A stretch of 64,000 nt of DNA from Hypomesus transpacificus (lineage: Eukaryota; Chordata; Actinopteri; Osmeriformes; Osmeridae), in the NCBI RefSeq assembly GCF_021917145.1, contig NW_025813772.1, forward strand, positions 62,001 to 126,000. Direction: 5' to 3'. The notes under the pieces are model-generated. The model did not search any database and was not told the DNA's origin. It was given only the letters and a program-made list of their open reading frames with translations. How positions within the stretch are numbered: the stretch's first letter is position 1; each line of letters opens with the position of its first letter. Below, one piece after another: positions 54,001 to 64,000 of the stretch. The position numbers were made by a program, and so were the translations under genes.

Positions 54001-57000
54001 AAAATAAATAGTGTCAGTCCTCTGCTCTCTTCTCTCCTCCCCTGTCCTCTGCATGTCCCTCTCTCTCTCCTATTCTCCTTCCCCTCTATCTGCTTATCTC
54101 GTCCACACCAACACAGCACCAGTACTCTCTGAGCCAAGAGGAGAGGACAGCTTTACCCTGAGGTCACCGGTAGGAGTCGTCACCACCAACCCCCATCCAT
54201 CCTTCTCTCTCTCTGCCTCTCTCCATAACAACATGACCTCAACGCACACACACACACATTGTGGACATTAATCTTAGAGGAATCTGGAAAGGAGTCTTCC
54301 ACGAGGACACCTCTGGGCGTGTGGTTCGCGTGTCCATCTCTTCGGCTGGAAGCCGGCCTGTTATCGCAGGCAGCGTTGACTCCCTGGACTCGGACTGCAG
54401 GCCGCTCTCTCCCAGGACTCTGACGGTGCAACAACAACCCAAAGGAGAGACCAGCACATTCCTGTCTGGCCACGGGGGAGCAGGCCTCCCAGCCCACTTA
54501 GAAACCAGGCCGTGTACACTTGAACATGCTCGCTCTCTCTCTCTCTCCCCCATCTCTCACACACAGCTGCCAAATGCAACACACACCCACACGCACACAC
54601 ACAATCATGGACATATGGTCTAAGGCAGCCTGTGGCCTTGCCCCACTCTCAGTCACATAACACACACAAAAACAAAACACCCACACCATCCATCTAGGAT
54701 TCCGAGACGATTGCTTACTTTTGAAGGAATCTAGTTTTTCGGGCAGGTCTTCCTCATCCCGGTACTTCTGATCTTCCATATATTCCTACAGGGGATGGGG
54801 TAAAGAGAGGGCAGGAGGGGGGACAAAAACAAACAGTCCATCAGGAAAACAAAAGTAGTTCAAAGCAAGTCTTGTGCTTGTGAAACAACCTGATACGGTC
54901 GGTTATCTCGGGCTACTTTCGGCAGCTTTTGTTTCACCACTGAGAGAAGAATGTCAACATCTCGCCTCGCAAGCAGGCTTCAATGTGGCAAAAAAAACAC
55001 CTAAAACTCCCAACTTTTGGAGTTGGTGTCACTTTGAGGCCGTCCGTCACCTGACCGCCCAAACGGAGGAAGATGGCCCACTTGGTCTCGTTGCAAACTA
55101 GAGCAGCCCGCTAGAGACTGAGGAGGAAGCCAGAAACGCCCTGGGAGCCTCATGAAAACATGATGGAGCAGTCTGCCACAGGAGACGAGTTTCTTCAGTC
55201 CCTGGAGCAAACGTTACGAGTTGCAGGCTGTCATGAGGCCATGTATTAGCATCCATGTTCAACCACTTATCTGAGATGGATTGATCTTTGCCTGGCTACA
55301 AAGCAAACTGATTTCAGGGACTTAAAACCAGAACCCGTCCTAGAACTCAAAGCAGACTCAATCCAATGCATGGGCTTTAAAATGAGGAAGGACTGGGCTA
55401 CAAGTACTCCTGTGAGTCTAGTTTAAAGAGTTGCGGCGGTACTGAGATCTGAACCCGCGACAATCGGGTTCGTTAGGCATGTGAGCCGCCATGGACCTCG
55501 GTCTGATCCAAGCCCATGTCGCCGTCTTCACCGTGTGACCTCATGACTTGGGTGTTGTTGAGAGGAGGATAGAGATGCCTGAAGGCCATGTCAGCCTCTA
55601 GTATTAGAATGAACATGAGAATAGGACATTTGTCAAGGACAGCACCGACTCTGCAAGTCTGAGTCATCACTGCAATACACCGTGTCTCTCACACACACAC
55701 ACGCGCTTATACAAGGTACGAGTGGGCAATCTGGGATAGTAAGCGCCTGTAAATGTAGGTCTCATCCAACGGAGATCAAAATAAGGGCTTTTGAAATGGA
55801 ACCGGGATTACGGTTGTGTTCATCCACACTCAGCACCATGCTCAGGAGTCAGGACCATAGAGGTAGTGATGCAGAGGTGTAGAGACATTATTTATCAAGC
55901 AAAAAATAACGATCAAAGTCTCGGGCATGACTTGAAGCCTATTGTAAATATAATGACACTTTCAGTCTGGTGACTGGCTACTTTTGAATTATAACTAATA
56001 TTAAATCAAATAATAATAATAATCACTCTTAAATTGTGTTCAAATAGCACCTGTTTCTTTCCTAACACGATACCGCGCATTTTCCTCATCCAATCTCACA
56101 CGAGCAGTGAGTGACTCTCCCAACCGCCCTCTTACCACGACCTGATTTTGAGCGCTTCAAGGTTTTCTTAAGAGACTAAGCCAAACGCTACAGACAGGCT
56201 GGCATCCAGCAGAAAGGGGGCACGCGGGGAGAGAGAGATACCATACAGAAGGAGTGTGGGAACAGCCCCGGACTACGCTGCGCGCCTGTTCAGCCCGCTA
56301 TCCCTACACCGAAACAAAGAGCTCATTCAGCCCTCAGCCCCAACACCTGTTTCCCGTCTACTCGGGATGAGGGTCCCGAAGGATAGATGGGCATTGCCGA
56401 ACAGCCCTGCTGATCTACTTTTACACAATGTTTTAAGATTTCAAATGGTCAACATATTGTTTCCACGATTTGATAATGACTTAAGGTACTAGAAGATACC
56501 TACTCACGACCATGAAAGACGCAGAGCTTTGCGATAATGCTGGGCATCACGCAACAAGTGTGGCCATCTCAACACCGGGCATGCGTAAGCATAGCCTAAT
56601 TGGGTCAATGCTCGTGAAATAATAGATGTCAAATCTGATCAGGAGAAGTGTAGGTAACAGCTATGCGTTTTGCAGTTAAGCAGAAGAGACAGCGTTGAGG
56701 CTTACGAGACTAGAGGTCTCATTCAAAGAGCTTGCTTTGAATGAGGGTCAAGGCCAAGTGCATTCTCAACGAATATTAGGAAATAAATCACGTAACACAT
56801 TAAGGGAAAATGTATTGATTTTAAAAGAGAGCAAAAAATTGAAGAAATTACTAACCTTGTTTATTTCGTCCAGCCTCTCCCTTTGTTGGGCTTTTAATAG
56901 TCCAAAGGTTTTCCCTCCTGCAAATAGAAAATAGCCTGTTAGCCTAATTCCATCATCTGTGCCACGCTATCCTCCATGTCGGCTCTCTTGAAACTAGAGC

Positions 57001-57096
57001 GGTGAGCTAGCTAGCCCGTGTTCCAAAAGATAAGACAGGAAAATGTGCTAGCTACACTGGCTTGTAAATACCTTGAAGATTTTGATTCGAAGGCAT
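48612..57096 (-). CDS. aif1l: Allograft inflammatory factor 1-like, Iba2 (spliced, complete coding sequence)
   Basis: A small EF-hand protein that binds and bundles actin, at membrane ruffles in this family. Six minus-strand coding exons: 57096-57072, 56917-56856, 54785-54719, 52925-52884, 52180-52018 and 48699-48612 (stop TAA at 48614-48612). All join in frame through GT/AG sites and give 148 residues, against 150 in human AIF1L. The start gives '[20 protein letters not shown]'. Exon 3 gives '[18 protein letters not shown]'; exons 4-5 encode the EF-hand region '[20 protein letters not shown]' and '[20 protein letters not shown]', then '[20 protein letters not shown]'. The tail ends '[12 protein letters not shown]'. 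The GPPPxRDIxSLP tail and '[14 protein letters not shown]' favour aif1l over aif1. Exon 4 is only 42 bp. The 3.3-kb last intron holds long homopolymers and an inverted-repeat element. Head-to-head with miga2. Confidence 0.95.
50090..50240 (+). repeat. ~17-bp tandem repeat (CTCTCCCACCAGT)
   Basis: About eight imperfect copies of TCTCTCCCACCAGTC with TCCCAGCAG and TCCCATCAG variants, in the last intron of aif1l. Confidence 0.85.
50314..51073. mobile_element. 760-bp inverted-repeat DNA element in aif1l last intron
   Basis: Left end 'CAGTGTTTCCCACACATAGA' followed by 'CTAATTTGTGGCGGTG'. The right end is its inverse: 'CCGCCACAATTAGA' then 'TCTGTGGGAAACACTG'. A 5-bp AATCA flanks both ends (50309-50313 and 51074-51078). 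CAGTG termini suggest a hAT-type non-autonomous element, but hATs normally make 8-bp duplications, so the class is not settled. Inside lie a copy of the 'CATTTAGTCATTTAGCAGAC' head (50663-50714) and a long poly(C) tract. No coding capacity. Confidence 0.75.
50957..51014 (+). repeat. Poly(C) tract, 58 bp with one A
   Basis: Forty-five C, one A at 51002, then twelve C, inside the right part of the inverted-repeat element. A poly(C) run also occurs at 51405-51418 and poly(G) at 53218-53233. Confidence 0.97.
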
Positions 57097-59019
57097 CGTG
57101 GAATACGAGAAGAATATACACAGAGAGCGAGGGTTAAAATGCCGGTGTGGCTGTCTTCAATCTGCTTCCCTTCGCAAGGCAACGGGGGCAGTTGCGTGTA
57201 GTTAATGGCACACCAAGTGGGTCAACTAACTGCTCATACACCAAGTGGAGTGATGCTTTATGGCTCGCCAGGAATGTCAGCTCTCTGTCTCCCTCGTGTG
57301 GAAGTTTGTGGAACAGCCCAGTTTGTCAGCTTGAACTGCTGGACTCAACCATAACAAGCCCATCATCTCATAAATATCCGAACCAAGGCCGCAATAAAAA
57401 AACATGCAACAAAAAGTGCAATGGGTTCTCTTGAAACAGACCTAGCTACCCTGTATCAAGCTGCAAGTCCAGACAATTACAGAAGGTCATGGGACACTCC
57501 AATTACATCCCTGCTAATTGTCATTTAGTTTGGTGTGACATTAGGGTTGGTTAGGGGCTGTCTTTAAACCTTATCCCCAGGGACCCCCCTCCCTGCATGT
57601 TTTAGATGTTTCCCTTTGCCAACACACCTTATTCAAATAAATGGATCGTCATCAGGCTTCTGCTGGGTTTGATGACTACCCATTCATTTGACGCAGGTGT
57701 ATGGGAGCCGGGAAACATCTAAAACATGCTGGGCTTCCCTGAGGACAAGGGTGGAAGACCACTGGATAGGGGTTAGATTCACGTCTTTAATCAAGTACAA
57801 GGGATTTGACTTGATACCTGAACTTTCAAGGGATGTCCTGATCTCTGATCTCATTGGATAACAAACATTTGTCATCCCTCTTTTCATACACGATTGGTCA
57901 TGGGAAAAAAACGTCTACAATCCTCAGCACCCATTGGCAAACTGTCACGTCAATAATCAAATGTACCGCCCCAAATCGTAGTTCACGCTAGTATGTGAAA
58001 TGCGGCTTCGAAAGAGTGCGATGTCCTTCCCGCACCACACTTGGTAACTATCTACCTAACACATTTCTGTGAGTGGGATTTCTCTTATGTTCTGTCTATT
58101 AAACTCAGTCACACTTGATAAGGCATTTCTTTAAATGACAAAATAGTTACATGATCCCAGTGATGTTACGAGTGCATCATCAGTACTAGCATTGAGAGAT
58201 GCTGTCAGGTCAGATAGCTCAAGCAGGCTTTTCAGAGCAGACCAATGGCAGTGGCATAGCCATGGTGTTCGCTACTAGTAGCTAGCTAGCTATCAAGCTA
58301 GGATTTCAAAGTCTGTCTGACAAATAGCTTGCTTGTAGCTATCTCGGTTCGATTATTAACCAGGGCAGGATAGGCTTGTCATGTGTTTGTACTAAAATAT
58401 GTAGTACTGTATTACGTTCGGTTGTGTGACAGATTGTTAGCTAGTTGCATGGCCATGAGGCTAACTGGAAAGACAGGGTTCTGGCTACCTTGCACAATTC
58501 AATGGCATTTCAGTTGTTAACTAGTTTCTCGGCTAGTAAAAGCTAGTTGGAGCATAGTGCTTAATAACCTGTCTAGCTACTTTCAAAGGGATTTAGCCTT
58601 ATGCGTATCTACCTCTATGGTCTTGCTAGCGACTGCTATATTCTCGTTATGTGGAGTCTCTTCCAGCTGTTCTGTCCATCAAGGGTTTATGTCAATTATC
58701 TTCATCTGCCACTTGATCTGCTCCGGTCAAATGTTTTGCCGGGTAGGGTTAGCTCTGGTCATCCGTTTGATTCGTTAGCTGGTACACTCTTGTCCTCTCA
58801 ATTTTCACTCCATCGTGACCACCATCGTTACAATATAATTGATCTGTCAAGGTCACAAATTCTGTTTGTTGAGGTCTGACCTTTTTGTGTGTGACAGAGT
58901 TCCCCAGTGGAAAGTGAGGCTAAAGGTATAGGTTGGCACAGTGATACTGTTGTCTAACAGCATGGTTTTTCATAATGCACCAATTGCAGCAACAGGATCA
59001 ACTTTTTTCTATTTCCCAG
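57097..59019. other. aif1l-miga2 head-to-head intergenic region
   Basis: Gap between the start codons' exons of two divergent genes, so both promoters should lie here. No TATA box or transcription start could be fixed. It contains the degraded MITE at 57561-57764 and many CTAG-rich short repeats (AGCTAGCTAGC) around 58270-58560. Confidence 0.5.
57561..57764. mobile_element. Degraded relative of the palindromic MITE at 5895
   Basis: Shares 'TGCATGTTTTAGATGTTTCC', 'CCCATTCATTTGA' and 'GGGAAACATCTAAAACATGC' in the same order as 5895-6106 and ends in '...AGACCACTG'. The left terminus has diverged. No target duplication could be read. Confidence 0.75.
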
Positions 59020-59301
59020 AGTCTGACTGCCTGATCATCATGGACAAGTTGAAAAAGTGAAGCCCCCCCACCCAAATGACCTCCTCACCCCTGAGGCAGA
59101 AGTCAAGCTGCTCTACAGTCATTGGATGAGTCTACAGGTGGAAGCTGAAACCGAGCCAGGCTCAAGAGGTGGATGTCCCCAGCTGCCAGGCACCCCAGGC
59201 CCTTCGCTGGCTGGACCCGGAGCAGAAAGTACACCCTGTGAGGAGGTGGATGTGAGCCGGGGAGGGCTCTGACGTGGCCTCCTGCACGTTCTCTCACTAA
59301 G
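59020..59301 (+). other. miga2: miga2 5' UTR exon segment with a short upstream ORF
   Basis: A pyrimidine tract and CCCAG at 59015-59019 look like an acceptor, so the sequence up to the ATG at 59302 is probably untranslated exon. It contains an upstream ATG at 59040-59042 opening a six-codon frame (MDKLKK, stop TGA 59058-59060). A longer open frame over 59057-59272 is in another frame and is not conserved in anything I recognise. Confidence 0.45.
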
Positions 59302-62300
59302 ATGTCTATGAAACAAGGCGACGGGATGTCCATCGCACAGGCCCTGGCCATGACGGTGGCGGAGATACCCGTGTTTCTGTACTCCACCTTCGGGCAGGTA
59401 AACACTCCCATCACGGCACCCATCACCCTATATCAGGGGTCGGCAACAGGCGGCCCGCGGGCCAATTGTGGCCCGCCAGCGATTTTATTTGGCCCGTCAA
59501 AATATTTCCAATTATATATTTTTTATAACGTTTTTTTCCCCGTCGACTTTTATTTTGAAACCGGAAACTGGGTATGGTGTCATTAGATGTTGTCGACTTC
59601 ATGCAGCGCCGGCGTCGCCTGCAGCCCGGTTGACTTGAAGTAACCAATGGCATTCTCAGCTTCAAGGCAGCCGGCTGTCGGCGCTGCCGTCGCTGCATGA
59701 AGTCGAATACACTTATTGACTTTTCTGAAGTATTTTTTCGCCATGTCATCGCTACCATATGATCGCTACACCTCACGGCTGACAGATCGCCTGAGGTGAA
59801 AGCACAGTTATGGTTAGTAATCATGGGCAGCGCTCTCTATGGCAGCGCTAGGAAGGGGCTAGCAGGTGCTTCAGCACCCCCAAGAAAGACCAAAGCACCC
59901 CGATAGCACCCCCCACGACATTGCTTATTAATTTATAGTTTCAGGCCCGGAATGGCCATCGGGAGAATAGGGAGAATTCACGGTGGGCCGCTTTGCCCGC
60001 TTATAAATTGGGCCAGAAGATCGCCTGCTTTCTCTTTGTTTTTTTCACACACCGAATAACAGGATATGCCTTAAGTTTGTTAAGTTACTGTGTGACTGAA
60101 AAGTAAGCTAATAGGCTACATTATGTTTTAATCTAATTAAGCGCATGATCAGACCGTGCATTAAAAAGTGCAGTTCAGTTGTCGCGCATGTTTCTCAAAC
60201 ACAAACCATAATTTATTGTTGTGGAGGGAGTTAGCTAGATTAAGCTGAAGCGAAAAAAATAAAATGGAAGGGATAAGATCCCAGGAGGAACTGAAAAAGC
60301 CAGGTAAAAAATTAAATTTTTGCTCGCATTAATGTGAAGTTCCGATTTCACCTCACATTAAAACCTTGACTAGGTCCTAGTAATCCTATTCTCACTTGAT
60401 GACAGTATTTATGTGCACCAACGATGACGACCCACCACGTTGGGATGACAGTGACGACCATGTTGATACAGTTCGTTAACAGACCACCAATGGGCTCATG
60501 CACATGGTTTATTATCGTTAGCTATTTGTAGTAGACATACCCATTCTCCATATAGGCCTAGTTGTTGCGAGTGCACGTATCGCAAGGGCACCTATCGCAG
60601 CGTCTAAATAGGCAGTAACCCAGACTCTGGCCCGCCGTCTAGTGGCGAGGAAAAATACTGGCCCGTGGCCCAAGTTACTTGCCGACCCCTGCCCTATATC
60701 AACGTAGGTTGACATGTTGGTGAATATACAGTTCTGTCATTTAAAAAAACATTCTCTTCACGTAATCGTGTGGCTGGTCATCCTCGGGCCTGTTTTTGAC
60801 GTCACTTCCCCTCCCTCTCTCCGTCACCCTGCCAGTCGATCTTCTCCCAGCTGCGGCTGACTCCGAGCCTGAAGAAGGTGCTGTTCGCCACGGCGCTGGG
60901 GAGCGTAGCGTTGGCGCTCACGGCGCACCATATGAAGAGGCGGGGCAGGAAGAGGAAACAGGTGACGGCTGGGAAGGAGGGCCAGAAAACAGTGGGGATA
61001 CCAGAGGGGCTGCTGAGGACGGGAAGGCCTTCGTCCTTGAAGAGAAGTGAGTCTCCCTCCCTCTGTCCCTCTCTCACACACACACATGCACACAAACCAC
61101 GCAACCCCCCAAGTTACACACCGCTTCCCCCTAAACCTGTGTGAAGTGTTGATAGCGTATTTTGGCTGTCACAGTTGACCAGCTATCGTTAAAGTAGGAC
61201 TGCGGGCCTTTCAACTCGTGGCGAGCAAGATTCTGACATTTCGAGCTGTCTTTTTTTGCTCTGTCCTCCGTCCTCCGTCCGCAGTTCCTCTATCGGGGCG
61301 ACAGATGATGAGCCCCAGCACCCGGAGCAACGACACCATGAGCGGCGTCTCCTCTCTGGCCCCCAGCAAACGCTCCAGCTCCTCGCACAGCCTGGCCTCG
61401 GTAGGGCTTCCCCCCCCCCCCTCACTCCCTCCCTTTGGGCCTCCCTCCTCCTCCTCCTCACGTCCTCCTTCTTTCCTCCCTTCGCCCTTCCGCTCTTTTC
61501 TTACCCCCCTCGTGCTTATCGTTCTCTTCTTTTGAAACTTCCGGCCACCTCCCCGTGTTTGTGACGTCGCCGTGTTTTTTGTTTGTTTTTTTAATTGGAT
61601 GCCACAGATCAGGGTTCCGTCCTCTCCCAATCAGTCAGCCAATCCCTCGACTCCCCGGGACGCGGAGCCGGTTGAGGAGGAGCCCGGAATGGAAGATGCA
61701 AATGCGGAGAACCTCTACATCCTGGGTATGAACACAGACCTCAGCTGTCCTTAAGCCTTTCTTATCTCATATTTATCTTCTCTGTGTAGCCAAATCCTTT
61801 ATCAGGGAGGCCATGCATTGAAACGCAGTACCATGATAAGGTTGGCAAACATGCTCTTGTTAAACTGTTCTTTATCAGATCTTACTGGGTGGTTCCAAAT
61901 GTTGCTCACAGTTCCAACTGCCAGGTTAGGTTCCCACCCCTCCAACTTCCGTCTCCACTTGTCTGCTCCCTTTTCTCATCGCTTCTGCTCTCCTCTTCTT
62001 CTTCATCTCTGCCCCCTAGGGATGGAGTTGTTTGAGGAGGCCCTGCAGAAGTGGGAGCAGGCCCTGAACGTCCGCCACAGCTCCCACTCCAGCGCCTCCA
62101 ACAATACCAGTCTCGCCCTGCAGGGGGCAGCCTGCGCCGAACCACCGACGGTACCTGCTGCATCTCGCACCTTTACGAGCAGACATCACAGATTCCAATG
62201 TGTCTCGACTAGGAAAGATTACCACGGACACTAAATGAGATGCGTCACCGTGTTGTTTGAGGGGTTGACGAAGGCAGTCAGTACTATAGTCATGTACTCC

Positions 62301-63958
62301 AGGGGCCACACTGCCCTAGCTGACGTTGTTTGCGTTTGTGTTGCTACCCTTGTTTCAGGTGGAGGTTCGCAACAAGGTGTTTGCCGACAAGTTGGAGACG
62401 CTCCTTCACCGTGCGTACCACCTCCAGGAGGACTTTGGCTCCACTATTCCACCTGACAGCCTGCTAGCAGACTTTGGTAACTAGCATCTATGGCTGCCTC
62501 TCCGTACACAAGCACTGTGGTAGGGTCAGTATGTAGCTCGGAGTTTAATCTTATTTGCGTATGTTAGCATTAGCATCTTGCAGTAGTGGAGTGTGTCAGC
62601 TCGATAGCTTCTTCTTGGGTAACGATGTCTGACTTTTCACAAGTTTGGTAGTTAGTCTGCACATGACGAAAGACATGAGCTTTTCCCTCGTAGCATTTGT
62701 AGCATTTTCATAGCAGGCTAGCATTTCTGTTGTTGCTGGAATGTGGAACGAGTGTAGTCGTGCTGTGACTGGCTCTGCTCGGTCCTTCTTCCAGAGAGCG
62801 AGGGGACTCTCATCTTGCCAAACATAGGGAGCTCCCACAGACAGAGGGACGACGACGCCACCACCATCACCTCCGACGACTCCTTCTTCTCAGCAGCAGA
62901 GGTCGGTGTCTCTCTCCCTCTCGCTCTCTTTCTCTCTCTCTTATCACTCACCACTTCTCTTTCTCTCACCCCTTCTCTCTCACCCCTTCTCTCTCACCCC
63001 TTCTCTCTCCCACCCTTTTACTCTCTCTCGCCCCTTCTCTCTCTCACCACTTCTCTTTCTCTCACCCCTTCTCTCTCTCACCCCTTCTCTCTCACCCCTT
63101 CTTTCTCTCCCCTTCTCTCTCTCATCCCTTCTCTCTCCCACCCTTTTACTCTCTCTCGCCCCTTATCCTCGCCCTGTCATGGCCATTTGAGTATAAATAT
63201 GTTTTAACAGTGATACACTGTAAAGATCCTTCGTTCATTGATTAGGACAGCCAGTGACTCGTTTAAGTAAGGTCAAGAGGGGGTAAATGACTTAAAGGAA
63301 TGCAAGTTGCTGACCGCTCTGTGGGACGGTTTACCCTGGGGGATGGGTGTAGCATCGTATACGGCCTTCTGTCTTAAGATTCTGAATACTGAATGGAGAT
63401 TGGTTTGACCAGGGGTCACCTGGTGACATGAAGTCTGGGGCACTTAAGATATATATGTGACCCACAAAGGACAGTTGACCTGGAGCTTTATGACTTCCTG
63501 ACCGGGAGAGAAATCCAACATGAGGTCATATCACCTGAGGAAGAGGAGCTTGGGACATGAGGTCCTGAGGCTGTGTGGTTTCTGCTGTCACTGGATTGTG
63601 TTTGGAAAAAGTGACTGACGTTTACATTGATTGATTGTTGAATAGAAATGACCAGTTTTAGGTACGACACAAGACTGGGTGTGTGTCCATCGAACGACTT
63701 GTAGCCAATACTCTGGTATGACGGGTCTCTGTTTGGTGCTGTCATATTCGCATAAAGAATTGGTGTCAATCCGGCAGTCAATATCAATCTAGACATACAG
63801 TGCCGTCGGAAAACGTCCTTTTACGACCCCCCCTGCGCCTCCCTCCTGCAGCTGTTTGAGTCCCTGGAGGAGGTCTACCATCCGGTAAAGTCTGCCGCAC
63901 TCTATGAGGAGGCGCTGAGCTTGGTCCGAGAGGGACGGGTGGTCTGTCGCTCCCCCAG
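59302..63958 (+). CDS. miga2: Mitoguardin 2 (FAM73B), first eight coding exons; 3' part outside window
   Basis: MIGA2 is an outer mitochondrial membrane protein that promotes mitochondrial fusion and tethers mitochondria to ER and lipid droplets. Exons: 59302-59397, 60836-61046, 61285-61400, 61608-61725, 62020-62150, 62359-62476, 62795-62901 and 63852-63958, all in phase with GT/AG borders, about 334 residues. The N-terminus 'ALAMTVAEIPVFLYSTFGQ' and exon 2 'KVLFATALGSVALALTAHHM' are the two hydrophobic segments, followed by a basic stretch (KRRGRKRKQ). Exon 3 gives 'STRSNDTMSGVSSLAPSKRS'. Exons 4-5 give 'NLYILGMELFEEALQKWEQA'. Exon 6 gives 'KLETLLHRAYHLQEDFGST'. The exon 7-8 junction spans 'SDDSFFSAAELFESLEE', matching the VAP-binding FFAT-like motif. 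Exon 8 ends 'ALSLVREGRVVCRSP' at a donor near the window edge. N-terminal hydrophobic wording and the FFAT motif fit miga2 better than miga1. Confidence 0.94.
59434..60691. mobile_element. hAT-type DNA transposon (non-autonomous, 1,258 bp) in miga2 intron 1
   Basis: Left end CAGGGGTCGGCAAC, right end TTGCCGACCCCTG (inverse), flanked by a perfect 8-bp duplication CCCTATAT at 59426-59433 and 60692-60699. Termini and duplication length are diagnostic of hAT. Near both ends are the phrases 'GGCCCGCGGGCCAATTGTGG' and 'CTGGCCCGTGGCCCAAGT'. No long transposase frame is present. Internal patches resemble other hAT termini ('CAGGCCCGGAATGGCCATCG' near 59943, 'GGTGCTTCAGCACCCCC' near 59865), so it may be nested or composite. 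Confidence 0.9.
62906..63170 (+). repeat. Pyrimidine tandem repeat (CTCTCACCCCTTCT)
   Basis: Copies of about 14 bp with CACTTCT and CCCTTTTACT variants fill the start of miga2 intron 7. A larger duplication is visible: the 'CCCACCCTTTTACTCTCTCT' phrase occurs near 63008 and again near 63137. Confidence 0.9.
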
Positions 63959-64000
63959 GTAAACCCCCTTCTCACCGTCAGTCATCCTACACCCATGTTT

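Noticed and set aside
59057..59272. 71-codon frame before the miga2 start
   Set aside because: Out of frame with miga2 and not similar to its N-terminus; treated as 5' UTR.
61189..61630. Minus-strand frames of 90-139 codons over miga2 exons 3-4
   Set aside because: Antisense of GC-rich exon and pyrimidine-rich intron; no conserved content.

Overview
This is nuclear DNA of a bony fish, most likely a teleost. Coding sequence is split into short exons with GT/AG borders. Introns and gaps are full of microsatellites and homopolymers, and the mobile elements (hAT, Tc1, a TTAA-flanked MITE, LINE fragments and a repeat with an 'ATTTAGCAGACGCT' head) are of kinds common in fish. Nothing suggests a prokaryote, an organelle or a CRISPR locus. 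I cannot name the species.

Five protein genes can be supported. (1) 324-1000, plus strand: the last two coding exons of prkaa1 (AMPK catalytic alpha-1). (2) 4748-18685, plus: complete four-exon coding sequence of ttc33. (3) 24261-22205, minus: complete two-exon ptger4 (prostaglandin E2 receptor EP4), convergent with ttc33. (4) 57096-48612, minus: complete six-exon aif1l (allograft inflammatory factor 1-like). (5) 59302-63958, plus: the first eight coding exons of miga2 (mitoguardin 2), running off the right edge. Exon borders were worked out by hand from splice sites, reading phase and remembered family proteins.

Layout: 0-19 kb is the prkaa1-ttc33 tandem. 20-24.7 kb is ptger4. 24.7-48.6 kb has no gene I can recognise; it holds long microsatellites, a Tc1-like transposase relic (36.7-37.0 kb) and a degraded LINE reverse transcriptase interrupted by a small TTAA-flanked MITE (41.4-43.3 kb). 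48.6-57.1 kb is aif1l, with several long poly-G/poly-C tracts and a 760-bp inverted-repeat element in its last intron. 57.1-64 kb is the aif1l-miga2 head-to-head gap and miga2, whose first intron carries a 1,258-bp hAT-type insertion with a perfect 8-bp target duplication.

The genes do not form one pathway. prkaa1-ttc33-ptger4 is a neighbourhood shared with mammals (human 5p13) in the same relative order and orientation. aif1l and miga2 belong to what is human 9q34, so a junction between two ancestral blocks lies in the gene-poor middle. I found no convincing undescribed system. The most informative non-genic signals are the nested transposon insertions.
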